A DNA stretch of 64,000 bases from Rubrimonas cliftonensis (GTDB lineage: Bacteria > Pseudomonadota > Alphaproteobacteria > Rhodobacterales > Rhodobacteraceae): contig NZ_FNQM01000010.1 in the NCBI RefSeq assembly GCF_900107585.1, positions 1 through 64,000 of the forward strand, read 5' to 3'. Position numbers and translations under genes: made by a program. The stretch's first letter is position 1. Each line of letters begins with the position of its first letter. Below are positions 16,711-25,650 of the stretch, piece after piece. The notes under the pieces were generated by a model that had not been told where the DNA came from, did no database searches, and saw only the letters and a program-made list of their open reading frames with translations.

Positions 16711-17748
16711 ATGGGCGAGACGGCGCTTGCAGCCTTGGCCGGGCTGGTCTGCGGGGCCGCGCTGGGCGCGGCGGCGCGACTGGCGCGCTATTGCGTGATG
16801 GGCGCCGTCGAGGACGCCGTCTATGGCGACAGCTTCGACCGCCTGCGGATGCTGGGCGTCTCGGCCGCGGTCGCCATCGCCGGCGCCTGGGCGCTGATCG
16901 CGCTCGGCGTGTTCGACCCCGCCGACACGCGCGCGGGGCGGCTCGGTCTCGCCCCCTCCGCGGCGGTGCTGGGCGGCGCGCTGTTCGGCTACGGCATGGC
17001 GCTGGTCGGCACCTGCGCCTTCGGCGCGCTGGCGCGGGTGGGCGGCGGCGACCTGCGCTCGCTCGCGGTGGTCTCCACCATCGGCGTGACCGCCTATGCG
17101 ACCACCTCCGGCGTGCTGTCGCCGCTGCGCCTGTGGCTCTCGCCGCCAGGCGCGGCCGATCCCAGCCTCGCGACCACTATCGGCGGCTGGCTCTCGATGC
17201 CGCCGGCGCTGGCGGCATTCGTGCTGGCGCTCGCGCTCATGACGCTGTCGCTGCGCGGCGCGGGCGGCCGCCGGCGCCACATCGCCATATGGGGCGCCGT
17301 CGTCGGCGGCGCGGTGGCGCTCGGCTGGCTCGCAACGGCGCTGCTGGCGGGCGGCTTCGACGCCGTGCCGGTGGAGAGCCTCAGCTTCGCCGCGCCCACC
17401 GGCGAGACCATGCTCTACCTGATGACCGAGGCGCGGCTCGTCGCGCCGGGCTTCACGGTCGGCGGCGTGGTCGGCGTGGTCGCCGGCGCGGCGCTCGCCG
17501 CCGCCTGGCGCGGGGACAGCCGCTGGGAGACGAGCGACGACCCGCGCGAGCTGCGCCGCCAGCTCACCGGCGGCGCGCTGATGGGCGTCGGCGGCGCGCT
17601 GGCGCTCGGCTGCACCATCGGCCAGGGGCTGACGGCGCTCTCGGTGCTGAGCCCGATGGCGCCGGTGGTGATGCTCGCCATCCTCGTCGGCGCGCGCGCG
17701 GGGCTGTATGTGCTGGTCGAGGGCCTGCCCGCGGCCCGCAAACACTGA
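16711..17748 (+). CDS. soxT: YeeE/YedE family transporter (SoxT-type), probable thiosulfate/sulfur importer
   Basis: A 345-residue polytopic membrane protein with the repeated YeeE/YedE architecture. The N-terminal half carries ARYCVMGA (C28) and LVGTCAFGAL (C102); the C-terminal half carries ALGCTIGQGL (C301). Equivalent cysteines line the thiosulfate path in characterised YeeE proteins. SoxT genes of this family sit beside soxR/soxS in other sox loci. The ATG at 16711 follows GGGGAGG, 39 bp after soxR. Substrate and direction of transport are inferred. Confidence 0.8.
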   Translation: MGETALAALAGLVCGAALGAAARLARYCVMGAVEDAVYGDSFDRLRMLGVSAAVAIAGAWALIALGVFDPADTRAGRLGLAPSAAVLGGALFGYGMALVGTCAFGALARVGGGDLRSLAVVSTIGVTAYATTSGVLSPLRLWLSPPGAADPSLATTIGGWLSMPPALAAFVLALALMTLSLRGAGGRRRHIAIWGAVVGGAVALGWLATALLAGGFDAVPVESLSFAAPTGETMLYLMTEARLVAPGFTVGGVVGVVAGAALAAAWRGDSRWETSDDPRELRRQLTGGALMGVGGALALGCTIGQGLTALSVLSPMAPVVMLAILVGARAGLYVLVEGLPAARKH

Positions 17749-17759
17749 GGTCTCCCCGA

Positions 17760-18836
17760 ATGGCTTCCGCCCCGGCTCCCGTCTTCGACGGGCACAACGA
17801 CATGCTGCTGAGGCTATGGCGCGCGCGAGACTTCGACGCCCGCGCCTTCCTGGAGAGCGACGGGACGGGCCACATCGACCTCGCCCGCGCCCGCGCCGGC
17901 GGGCTTGTGGGCGGCTTCTTCGCGATCTACCCGCCCGACGACGCGCCGCCCTCGCCGGACGGCGCGCTGAACGGCGGCGACGACGGCGGCGTGGTCGATC
18001 ATGCGCCGACCGGCCCCATTGCGCCCGACCACGCCCGCCGCGCCACGCTGGAGATGGCGGCCATCCTGCTGCGCCTCGCGCGCGCCCGCCCCGACGCCCT
18101 GCGCGTCTGCCGCGACGTCGCCGGGATCGAGGCGGCCGAAGCCGACGGCGCGCTCGCGGCGATCATGCATGTCGAGGGCGCGGAGGCGATCGGCCACGAC
18201 CTGCTGGAACTGGAGACGCTGCACGCCGCCGGCCTGCGCTCGCTGGGGCCGGTCTGGTCGCGCCCCAACATCTTCGCGACCGGCGTGCCGTTCCGCTTCC
18301 CAGGCGACCCCGACGAGGGCGCCGGGCTCACCGACGCCGGCCGCGCGCTGGTGCGCGCCTGCGACGAACTGGGCGTCATGGTGGACCTGTCGCACCTGAA
18401 TGCGGCGGGGTTCTGGGACGTGGCGCAAATCTCCGACCGGCCGCTGGTCGCGACGCACTCCAACGCCCACGCCTGCGCGCCGTCCTCGCGCAACCTCACC
18501 GACCGCCAGCTCGACGCCATCGCCGAGCGCGGCGGGGTGGTTGGGCTGAACTTCGCGGTGGGTTTTCTCAGGGCCGACGGTCGCCGGGTCTCGGCCACGC
18601 CGCTGGAGACGATGGTCCGCCATCTCGACCACCTGCTCGGGCGGCTGGGCGAGGGCGGCGTCGCGCTGGGGTCGGACTTCGACGGCGCGCTGATCCCGGC
18701 GGAGATCGGCGACGCGGCGGGCCTGCCGGCGCTGGTCTCGGCGATGCGCGCCGCGGGCTACGGCGAGACGCTGATCGCCCGCATCCGCCGCGACAACTGG
18801 CTCGATCTCCTGCGACGGACGCTCCCGGCCGTGTGA
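17760..18836 (+). CDS. Dipeptidase, membrane dipeptidase (M19) family
   Basis: A 358-residue zinc dipeptidase related to renal dipeptidase. Metal ligands appear as the N-terminal HxD in FDGHNDM, the bridging Glu in HVEGAEA, and His residues in VDLSHLN and THSNAHA, with the catalytic-site Asp in GSDFDG. No signal peptide is present, so it is cytoplasmic despite the family name. The ATG at 17760 lies 11 bp after soxT, suggesting readthrough from soxRT, though it has no obvious role in sulfur oxidation. Confidence 0.88.
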   Translation: MASAPAPVFDGHNDMLLRLWRARDFDARAFLESDGTGHIDLARARAGGLVGGFFAIYPPDDAPPSPDGALNGGDDGGVVDHAPTGPIAPDHARRATLEMAAILLRLARARPDALRVCRDVAGIEAAEADGALAAIMHVEGAEAIGHDLLELETLHAAGLRSLGPVWSRPNIFATGVPFRFPGDPDEGAGLTDAGRALVRACDELGVMVDLSHLNAAGFWDVAQISDRPLVATHSNAHACAPSSRNLTDRQLDAIAERGGVVGLNFAVGFLRADGRRVSATPLETMVRHLDHLLGRLGEGGVALGSDFDGALIPAEIGDAAGLPALVSAMRAAGYGETLIARIRRDNWLDLLRRTLPAV

Positions 18837-18857
18837 AGCTTTCCGCGGTTCATCAAA

Positions 18858-18886
18858 CTGTCGCTCAACTGTCAGGCGTATTTCAT
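18858..18886 (+). promoter_or_regulatory. Pho box upstream of ugpB
   Basis: The spacer before ugpB contains CTGTC at 18858 and CTGTCA at 18869, exactly 11 bases apart, with a weaker third unit ATTTCAT at 18880, again 11 bases on. This is the PhoB-site architecture (7-base direct repeats at an 11-base period). ugp genes are a known PhoB target in Enterobacteria and Rhizobia. The box lies 47-75 bp upstream of the ugpB ATG. PhoB binding is inferred. Confidence 0.7.
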
Positions 18887-18932
18887 GGGGTCGACCTAGC
18901 GTGCGTGCTTCGCATTCCCGAAGGGAGCACAC

Positions 18933-20231
18933 ATGATCCGCACCACCATCGCAGCGGGCGCCCTCGCGCTGACCGCCGCCGCCGCCCACGCCCAGACCGA
19001 AATCACCTGGTGGCACGCCATGGGCGGCGCGCTGGGCGAGGCGGTCAACGCCGTCGCCGAGCAGTTCAACGCCTCGCAGTCCGAGTACCGCATCGTGCCC
19101 AGCTACAAGGGCAACTACGAGGAGACGCTGACGGCGACCATCGCCGCCTTCCGCGCCGGCGAGCAGCCCAACGTCGTTCAGGTGTTCGACGCCGGCTCCG
19201 CGACGATCATCGGCGCCACCGGCGCGACGATCCCGGTCGAGGACCTGATGAACCAGAACGGCATTCCGTTCAACATCGAGGACTACATCGCCGGCGTGCG
19301 CTACTTCTATGCCGACGGGTCCGGCAAGATGGTCGGGATGCCGTTCAACTCGTCCTCGCCGATCATGTACTACAACGTGGCGGTGCTGAATGAGGCCGGC
19401 GTCACCCCGCCCAAGACCTGGGAAGAATTCCGCGACGTGACCGCGCCCGCCCTGAAGGCCGCCGGCTATGTGCCGCTCGCCCAGAGCCACACGCCCTGGA
19501 TCTTCACCGAAAACTTCATGTCGCGCCACAACCTGCAGTTCGCGACCAACAGCAACGGCTATGACGGCGCCGAGGGCACGCAGCTGCTCGTCGACAACCC
19601 GGCGATCAAGGCGCACTTCACCGCGCTGAAGGACTGGTCGGACAACGGCCTCTACAAGTATTACGGTGCCGGCTGGGCCGACAACCAGACCCCGTTCGAG
19701 AACGGCGAAGTCGCGATCTGGCTCGGCTCCTCGGGTTCCTTCGGCGGCCTGAAGAAGTCGGTGGACTTCGAGTTCGACGCGACATTCCTGCCCTACTGGG
19801 AAGCCGTCACGCCCACCGGCTACAACACCTTCATCGGCGGCGCCGCGCTCTTCGCGATGGCCGGTCATCCGGCGGAGGAGAACAAGGCGGCCGCCGAGTT
19901 CTTCCGCTTCCTGAGCTCGCCCGAGGTCCAGTTCTTCTGGCACCGCGAGACCGGCTACGTGCCGATCACCGAGGCCGCTTACGAGCTTGGCAAGTCCGAG
20001 GGCTACTACGAGAGCACGCCGCTCGCCGAAGTCGGCATCCAGCAGCTGTCGCTGCCCGGCGGCGAGTGGACCAAGGGCTACCAGATGGGCTTCTATGTCC
20101 AGATCCGCGACGTGATGAACCGCGAATACGGCCGCATCTTCGCCGGCGAGACTACCGTCGACGAGGCGTTCCGCACCATCACCGAGGAAGGCGACCAGCT
20201 ACTCGCCCGCTTCGCGCAGACTCAGGGCTGA
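18933..20231 (+). CDS. ugpB: sn-Glycerol-3-phosphate / glycerophosphodiester ABC binding protein
   Basis: A periplasmic substrate-binding protein of 432 residues with a Sec signal (1-20) and family-1 extracellular solute-binding sequence closely resembling UgpB: EITWWHAMGGALGEAVN at the mature N-terminus, IVPSYKGNYEETLTA, FNSSSPIMYYN and the C-terminal YQMGFYVQIRDVMNREY. It delivers glycerol-3-phosphate or glycerophosphodiesters to UgpAE. It is first in the ugp operon, behind a Pho box, and is separated from ugpA by a hairpin. Confidence 0.93.
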   Translation: MIRTTIAAGALALTAAAAHAQTEITWWHAMGGALGEAVNAVAEQFNASQSEYRIVPSYKGNYEETLTATIAAFRAGEQPNVVQVFDAGSATIIGATGATIPVEDLMNQNGIPFNIEDYIAGVRYFYADGSGKMVGMPFNSSSPIMYYNVAVLNEAGVTPPKTWEEFRDVTAPALKAAGYVPLAQSHTPWIFTENFMSRHNLQFATNSNGYDGAEGTQLLVDNPAIKAHFTALKDWSDNGLYKYYGAGWADNQTPFENGEVAIWLGSSGSFGGLKKSVDFEFDATFLPYWEAVTPTGYNTFIGGAALFAMAGHPAEENKAAAEFFRFLSSPEVQFFWHRETGYVPITEAAYELGKSEGYYESTPLAEVGIQQLSLPGGEWTKGYQMGFYVQIRDVMNREYGRIFAGETTVDEAFRTITEEGDQLLARFAQTQG

Positions 20232-20258
20232 CCTGGGGCTGATCTAGGCCACGCAGCG

Positions 20259-20285
20259 AAGGGCCGGGCTCCGCGCCCGGCCCTT
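20259..20285 (+). terminator. Hairpin between ugpB and ugpA (partial terminator)
   Basis: A perfect stem, AAGGGCCGGGC / GCCCGGCCCTT, encloses a five-base loop (TCCGC) and ends in a short T run. The position between a binding-protein gene and its permease genes fits an attenuating or mRNA-stabilising hairpin that lets UgpB be made in excess over the membrane subunits. The T tract is too short for certainty about full termination. Confidence 0.75.
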
Positions 20286-20350
20286 TCGCCGTTCGAAAGC
20301 ACCGTCGCCGAGACGACCCGCGACGCTCCAACCCCGGTGAAGCGAGCCGC

Positions 20351-21232
20351 ATGAAAAAGGTCCAGTTCTCAGGGATCGCCCCGCCGCTGCTGCTGATCGC
20401 GCCGCAGATGGCGATCGTCGTGATCTTCTTCCTGTGGCCGGCCGCCGAGGCCGTGCGCACCTCGTTCTTCATCCAGGATCCGTTCTTCGGCCGGGCGGTG
20501 TTCGTCGGGTTCGACAACTATGTGAACGCCGTGACGCGCTCGGACTATCTGCGCTCCGCCGCCTTCACCGGCGTCTTCGTCACCGCCATCTGCGCCATCT
20601 CGCTCGGGTTCGGCCTGCTGTTCGCCGTCTGCGCCGACGAAGTGCTGCGCGGCGAAGGCCCCTACAAGACGCTGCTGATGTGGGTCTACGCCATCGCGCC
20701 CCCGGTCGCCGGGCTGATCGGCGTGATGCTCTTCGACCAGCACATCGGCCCGCTGGTGGACTTCTTCGCCTTCTTCGGCTGGGAGCTTCAGACCGGCGTG
20801 GACTACTGGGACACCGCCTTCGCGATGACCGTCGTCGCGGCTTGGAAACAGATCCCCTACAATTTCATCTTCTTCCTCTCGGGGCTCCAGGGCATCCCGC
20901 GCTCGCTGCGCGAGGCCGCCGCGATCGACTGCCGCTCGCCCGCGCGCCGGTTCTGGACCGTGGTGTTCCCGCTGCTGGCCCCGACCTCGTTCTTCCTGCT
21001 GGTGATCAACATCACCTACGCCTTCTTCGAGACCTTCGGCGTCATCGACGTCATGCTGAAAGGCGAGCCGGGCAACAATCCGGTGTCGCTGGTCTACAAG
21101 GTCTATCTCGACGGCTTCCGCGGGCAGGATCTCGGCGGCTCCTCGGCGCAGTCGGTGATCCTGATGGTGGGGGTGATGCTGTTGACGGTGGTGCAGTTCC
21201 GCTTCATCGAAAGGCGGGTGCACTATGCCTGA
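20351..21232 (+). CDS. ugpA: Glycerol-3-phosphate ABC transporter permease UgpA
   Basis: A 293-residue MalF/UgpA-type inner-membrane permease with six predicted helices. The cytoplasmic EAA loop is at REAAAIDCRSPARRFW; the conserved Gly that normally follows the Asp is Cys here. The N-terminal helix PPLLLIAPQMAIVVIFFLWP and the segment WKQIPYNFIFFLSGLQGIP are typical of UgpA. The ATG at 20351 begins shortly after the operon hairpin. It overlaps ugpE by 8 bases (ATGCCTGA). Confidence 0.93.
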   Translation: MKKVQFSGIAPPLLLIAPQMAIVVIFFLWPAAEAVRTSFFIQDPFFGRAVFVGFDNYVNAVTRSDYLRSAAFTGVFVTAICAISLGFGLLFAVCADEVLRGEGPYKTLLMWVYAIAPPVAGLIGVMLFDQHIGPLVDFFAFFGWELQTGVDYWDTAFAMTVVAAWKQIPYNFIFFLSGLQGIPRSLREAAAIDCRSPARRFWTVVFPLLAPTSFFLLVINITYAFFETFGVIDVMLKGEPGNNPVSLVYKVYLDGFRGQDLGGSSAQSVILMVGVMLLTVVQFRFIERRVHYA

Positions 21233-22151
21233 CGCGAGCTTCGACGCCGCCGCCGACGCGCCCAGCCCCGCCGCGAAGGGCGCCGCCCGCCGCGCGCCGG
21301 CGCTCCGCCTGCGCTGGTCGTCGGTGTTCAACCACGGCGTGCTGATCTTCGGCGTGTTCCTGATGATGGGGCCTGTCGTGATCGCCTTCACCTCGTCGAC
21401 GTTCGACCCCATCGCCATCCACCGCGATGGGCTGAAGCTCGGCTGGGGCGGCGAATTCCTCAGCACCTACGACACCGTGCTGTTCGAGAAGTCGGGGTTC
21501 ACGAAGGAGGTGAACGGCCTGCTGATGCTGTTCAACTCCATGGTGATGGGGCTGGGCTTCGCCATCGGCAAGGTCGTCGTGTCGATCCTGGCCGCCTACG
21601 CCATCGTGTATTTCCGATTCCGCGGCGCGACGGTCTGCTTCTGGGTCATCTTCTCCACGCTGCTCTTGCCGCTGGAGGTGCGCATCCTGCCCTCCTACGA
21701 AGTGGTGCAGAGCCTCGGTCTGCTGAACACCTACACCGGGCTGATCGTGCCGCTGATCGCCTCGGCCACCGGCACCTTCTTCTTCCGCCAGTTCTTCAAG
21801 TCTGTGCCGGAGGAGCTGCTGGAGGCCGCGCGCATCGACGGCGCGAACTGGTGGCGGTTTCTCGTGGACATCCTCGTGCCGCTCAGCCGAACGATGATCG
21901 CGGCGATCTTCATCATCATGTTCGTCGTGGGCTGGAACCAGTACCTGTGGCCGACGCTGATGACGACGGAGGAGGGCTACTTCACCATCGTCCGCGGCAT
22001 CAAGCAGATCATGCAGGTGTGGATCGGCGCCAACATCCCCGCCTATAACGAGGCGCTGGCGCTCGCCGTGCTGGCGATGCTGCCCCCGGTCCTGATCGTG
22101 GTGATCTTCCAGCGCATGTTCATCAAGGGCCTCGTGGAGACCGAGAAATGA
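21225..22151 (+). CDS. ugpE: Glycerol-3-phosphate ABC transporter permease UgpE
   Basis: The second permease subunit, 308 residues with six predicted helices, the EAA motif [20 protein letters not shown], and C-terminal [12 protein letters not shown]. An Ala/Pro/Arg-rich leader of about 35 residues precedes the first helix, making it longer than E. coli UgpE (281); a later start is possible, but the ATG at 21225 overlaps ugpA in the coupled manner seen elsewhere in this operon. It overlaps ugpC by 4 bases (ATGA). Confidence 0.92.
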   Translation: MPDASFDAAADAPSPAAKGAARRAPALRLRWSSVFNHGVLIFGVFLMMGPVVIAFTSSTFDPIAIHRDGLKLGWGGEFLSTYDTVLFEKSGFTKEVNGLLMLFNSMVMGLGFAIGKVVVSILAAYAIVYFRFRGATVCFWVIFSTLLLPLEVRILPSYEVVQSLGLLNTYTGLIVPLIASATGTFFFRQFFKSVPEELLEAARIDGANWWRFLVDILVPLSRTMIAAIFIIMFVVGWNQYLWPTLMTTEEGYFTIVRGIKQIMQVWIGANIPAYNEALALAVLAMLPPVLIVVIFQRMFIKGLVETEK

Positions 22152-23221
22152 CCCCCGCCGACGGTTCCCGGGGCGGCGTCCCCACCCTGGAGATCACCGG
22201 CGCCGTGAAGCGCTACGCCAACGGCCATCTCGCGGTGAAGGGCGTCGACCTGCACGCCGACGAGGGCGAGTTCGTCGTCTTCGTCGGCCCCTCGGGCTGC
22301 GGGAAATCCACCCTGCTGCGCATGATCGCGGGGCTGGAGAGCGTCACCGAGGGCGAAGTGCGGCTGAAGGGCCGCGTCGTCAACGATGTCGAGCCCGCCG
22401 ACCGCGACATCGCCATGGTGTTCCAGAACTACGCGCTCTACCCGCACATGAGCGTCTACGACAACCTCGCCTACGGCCTGCGCAACCGGAAGATCCCGAA
22501 GCCCGAGATCGACCGCCGCGTGCGCGAGGCCGCCGAGATGCTGCAGATCGGCGAATACCTCGCCCGCAAGCCCGGCGCGCTCTCCGGCGGCCAGCGCCAG
22601 CGCGTCGCCATGGGCCGCTGCATCGTGCGCGACCCGGCGATCTTCCTGTTCGACGAGCCGCTTTCGAACCTCGACGCCAAGCTGCGCACCCAGATGCGGC
22701 TGGAGATAAGGCGGTTGCAGCGCCGGCTCGGCGTCGCCGCGGTCTACGTCACCCATGACCAGGTGGAGGCGATGACGCTGGCCGACCGCATCGTGGTGCT
22801 GAACGGCGGGCGGGTGGAGCAGATCGGCGCGCCGGTCGAGGTCTACAACGCGCCTGCCTCCACCTTCGTGGCGAGCTTCATCGGCGCGCCGGCGATGAAC
22901 CTGTTTCCCGCCGAGGCCGAGGGCGGCGCGATCCGCGTCGACGGCGGCTCGGCGCCCGCGCCTGCCCGCGCCCGCGGCGCGGTGACGGCGGGGCTGCGGC
23001 CGGAGAAGGCGCGGCTCGTGCCCGCCGGCGGGGGCCTGCCGTTTACGGTGGAGACGGTGGAGGAGCTCGGCGCGACGCGGCTCGTCCACGGCCATGTCGG
23101 CGCGGCGTCCTTTGTCGTGTCGCTGGAGGCGGGCGTCTCGCCCCCCGGCGAGACCTGCGCGGTGACGGCGGATCCGGCGGACGTGCATCTGTTCGACCGC
23201 GGGAGCGGCGCGCGGCTGTGA
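22148..23221 (+). CDS. ugpC: Glycerol-3-phosphate ABC transporter ATP-binding protein UgpC
   Basis: A 357-residue MalK/UgpC-type ATPase. Walker A is GPSGCGKST, the Q-loop is in [12 protein letters not shown], the signature is [13 protein letters not shown], Walker B is [12 protein letters not shown], and the H-loop is [10 protein letters not shown]. The C-terminal TOBE regulatory domain begins near residue 240 ([13 protein letters not shown]). It powers import through UgpAE on the cytoplasmic face. It overlaps the following DUF1868 gene by 4 bases. Confidence 0.94.
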   Translation: MTPADGSRGGVPTLEITGAVKRYANGHLAVKGVDLHADEGEFVVFVGPSGCGKSTLLRMIAGLESVTEGEVRLKGRVVNDVEPADRDIAMVFQNYALYPHMSVYDNLAYGLRNRKIPKPEIDRRVREAAEMLQIGEYLARKPGALSGGQRQRVAMGRCIVRDPAIFLFDEPLSNLDAKLRTQMRLEIRRLQRRLGVAAVYVTHDQVEAMTLADRIVVLNGGRVEQIGAPVEVYNAPASTFVASFIGAPAMNLFPAEAEGGAIRVDGGSAPAPARARGAVTAGLRPEKARLVPAGGGLPFTVETVEELGATRLVHGHVGAASFVVSLEAGVSPPGETCAVTADPADVHLFDRGSGARL

Positions 23222-23928
23222 GCTACGCGCAGACGGTCGCCGCCGCATCCGGCCCGCCTCGCTTTCTCGGCGAGCGTTTCGACGGTGGGGGCCGTCCGCT
23301 GCGGGCCTCGGGAAACACCGTCATCGCCAACCTGAACGAGGGCGCGCCGCTCGCGGCGCTGACCGCGGCGCGCGACGCGCTGGCGGCGACCGACGCGGGC
23401 CCCTGCTTCGCGTGGCTGCCGCCGTCCTCCTACCACATGACGCTCTATGACGGGCTGCTCCACGCCAGGCGTGAGCGCGGCTACTGGCCCACGGATCTCG
23501 CCATGGACGTGACCGACGCGGAGGCCGACGCCTTCATGCTGGCGCGGCTGGGCGCCTGCCCGCCGCCCGGAGAGCGGGCGTTCAGGATGATCCTGCTCGG
23601 GATCGAGGCCGGCCCCGGCGGCGGCGTCGGGGTCGCGATGGGCTGCGAGGACGCGGCGGAGGAGGCCCGGCTGCGCGGCTGGCGCGACCGGCTCGCCGAG
23701 GCGGCGGGGCTCGCCGCGCGGCCCGGCCATGCGGCCTATGCGTTCCACGTCACGCTGGCCTATGCGGTCGCCTGGGCTGACGCCGACGCCGCGCCCGCCT
23801 TCGACGCCGCGCTGGCGCAGGCGGGCGCGACGCTCGCCGCGCGGCTTCCGCTCGTGGAGGCGTGGCCGCCGCTCTACTGCCACTTCGCGGACATGACCCG
23901 CTTCGACACGGTGTGCGCGCTCGGTTGA
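23218..23928 (+). CDS. DUF1868, 2H-phosphoesterase-like protein
   Basis: A 236-residue protein with the two His-x-Thr motifs of the 2H phosphoesterase superfamily: [11 protein letters not shown] near residue 73 and [11 protein letters not shown] near residue 180. Members hydrolyse or ligate cyclic and 2',3'-phosphodiester bonds. The GTG start at 23218 overlaps the ugpC stop (GTGA), so it is translated as the fifth gene of the ugp operon. Co-expression with a glycerophosphodiester importer suggests intracellular cleavage of an imported phosphodiester; that is inference. No signal peptide is present. Confidence 0.75.
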   Translation: MSYAQTVAAASGPPRFLGERFDGGGRPLRASGNTVIANLNEGAPLAALTAARDALAATDAGPCFAWLPPSSYHMTLYDGLLHARRERGYWPTDLAMDVTDAEADAFMLARLGACPPPGERAFRMILLGIEAGPGGGVGVAMGCEDAAEEARLRGWRDRLAEAAGLAARPGHAAYAFHVTLAYAVAWADADAAPAFDAALAQAGATLAARLPLVEAWPPLYCHFADMTRFDTVCALG

Positions 23929-24010
23929 GGCGCTGCGCCGGCCCCCGAGCCGGTGCCTTCCGTCATCGGTCGAGACGGCGCGGCCTCCGTGGCGCGGTCC
24001 GACCCGGAGC

Positions 24011-25465
24011 TCAGCCCGGCTCGCCCTCGTAGATCGCGCGCTCGTCGGCGATGGCGACACGCAGGATGTTCGTGGTGCCGGGCTGGTTGAAGGGCACGCC
24101 GGCGGTGACGACGATGCGATCGTTCTCGTTGGCGAAGCCGTCGCGGCGCGCCACCCGCGCGGCGCTGACGACGGCGAGCTTGAAGCGCTCGACCTCCTCC
24201 ACCACCGCGCAGTGCAGGCCCCACACCAGCGTCAATCGCCGCGCCGCACCGCGGAACGGCGTCAGCGCCAGGATCGGCACCCGCGGCCGCTCCCGCGCCG
24301 CCAGCACCGCGGTCGCGCCGGAATGGGTGAAGCAGCATATCGCCTTTACGTTGGAGGTCTCCGCCACCTCGCGCGCCGCCGCCATGATCGCCTCCGAGAC
24401 GGAGCCGCGCACGCTGCGCCGGCTCGCCTCGATGATCTCGCGATAGACCGGGTCGGCCTCGACCGTCTCGGCCACCGCGTTCATCGCCGCCACCGCCTCG
24501 GCCGGATAGTCGCCGGCGGCGCTCTCGGCCGACAGCATCACCGCGTCGGCGCCCTCGTAGATGGCGTGCGCGACGTCGGAGACCTCGGCGCGCGTCGGCA
24601 CCGGGGCGGTGATCATGCTCTCCATCATCTGGGTCGCGACGATCACAGGCTTGCCGGCCTTGCGGCAGGCGCGCACGATCTTCTTCTGCTGCGGCGGCAC
24701 CTGCGCCACCGGCAGCTCCACGCCCAGGTCGCCGCGCGCCACCATGATGCCGTCGCTGGCGGCGATGATGTCGTCGATGTTCTGCACCGCGGCGGGCTTC
24801 TCGATCTTGGAGACGAGGCTCGCCCGGCCCTTGACCAGTTCGCGCGCCTCGTCGACGTCCTCGCGGCGCTGCACGAAGCTGAGCGCCAGCCAGTCGACGC
24901 CCAGCTCGCAGACGAATTCGAGGTCGCGCCGGTCCTTCTCGCTGAGCGCCGTCAGCGGCAGGATCACGTCGGGGACGTTGACGCCCTTGCGGTTGGAGAT
25001 CTCGCCGCCGACCTCGACCGACGTATCCGCGCTCTCGCCGTCGCAGGCGGTGACGCGCAGGCGGATCTTGCCGTCGTTGACCAGCAGCGAGGCCCCCGGC
25101 GTCAGCGCCGAGAGGATCTCGCGGTGCGGCAGCTGCACCCGCGTCGCGTCGCCCGGCGCATCGTCGAGGTCGAGCCGGAAGGCGGCGCCCTCGACCAGCA
25201 TCGCGGCGCCCTCGGCGAACACGCCGACGCGAAGCTTCGGCCCCTGGAGATCGGCGAGGATGCCGATGGGCCGCTGCATCTCGTGCTCGATCTCGCGGAT
25301 CAGCGCATGGCGGGCGGCGACCTCCTCATGGCTGCCATGGCTCATGTTCAGGCGGAAGACGTCGGCCCCGGCGTTGAACAGGCTCGCGATCATCTCGCGG
25401 CTGGACGAGGCGGGGCCGAGCGTGGCCACGATCTTCACGTTGCGGCGGCGGCGGATGACCGTCAT
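24011..25465 (-). CDS. pyk: Pyruvate kinase
   Basis: Transfers phosphate from phosphoenolpyruvate to ADP at the end of glycolysis. The 484-residue protein has the N-terminal KIVATLGPAS, the active-site RLNMSHGSHEE, the catalytic-Lys motif LVSKIEKPAAVQNID, the metal-binding DGIMVARGDLGVE and the C-terminal regulatory domain (ICCFTHSGATA). It is convergent with the ugp operon across 82 bp and is not obviously in an operon. Confidence 0.96.
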   Translation of the reverse strand: MTVIRRRRNVKIVATLGPASSSREMIASLFNAGADVFRLNMSHGSHEEVAARHALIREIEHEMQRPIGILADLQGPKLRVGVFAEGAAMLVEGAAFRLDLDDAPGDATRVQLPHREILSALTPGASLLVNDGKIRLRVTACDGESADTSVEVGGEISNRKGVNVPDVILPLTALSEKDRRDLEFVCELGVDWLALSFVQRREDVDEARELVKGRASLVSKIEKPAAVQNIDDIIAASDGIMVARGDLGVELPVAQVPPQQKKIVRACRKAGKPVIVATQMMESMITAPVPTRAEVSDVAHAIYEGADAVMLSAESAAGDYPAEAVAAMNAVAETVEADPVYREIIEASRRSVRGSVSEAIMAAAREVAETSNVKAICCFTHSGATAVLAARERPRVPILALTPFRGAARRLTLVWGLHCAVVEEVERFKLAVVSAARVARRDGFANENDRIVVTAGVPFNQPGTTNILRVAIADERAIYEGEPG

Positions 25466-25605
25466 GGGCTGGCCTCGTTCTCGGCGGTTCTCTCGGCGTG
25501 CGCAGGCTGGCCCCGCGACGCTGGGGCAGGTTTAGCGCCGCGCGCTGCGGGATGCGCGCCCTTTCGCTGCGGCCCGGTGGCGCAACCCGAACGGGCGATG
25601 GCGCG

Positions 25606-25647
25606 GGTTCTGGGCGGCCGGTTCTGGGCGGCCGGTTCTGGGCGGCG
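25606..25647 (+). repeat. 14-bp tandem repeat, three copies
   Basis: GGTTCTGGGCGGCC is repeated at 25606, 25620 and 25634, the last copy with one mismatch. It lies in the 185 bp between pyk and the OmpA-like gene, ending three bases before that gene's stop codon. Apart from the repeat, the interval shows no gene. Confidence 0.8.
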
Positions 25648-25650
25648 GGC

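Noticed and set aside
17814-19943. A 709-codon minus-strand open frame opposite the dipeptidase and ugpB
   Set aside because: No motif and no ribosome-binding site; the opposite strand has two clear genes.
23938-23953. Possible terminator hairpin between the DUF1868 and pyk genes
   Set aside because: CCGGC/GCCGG stem is only five pairs and has no T run, so it is not distinguishable from GC-rich background.
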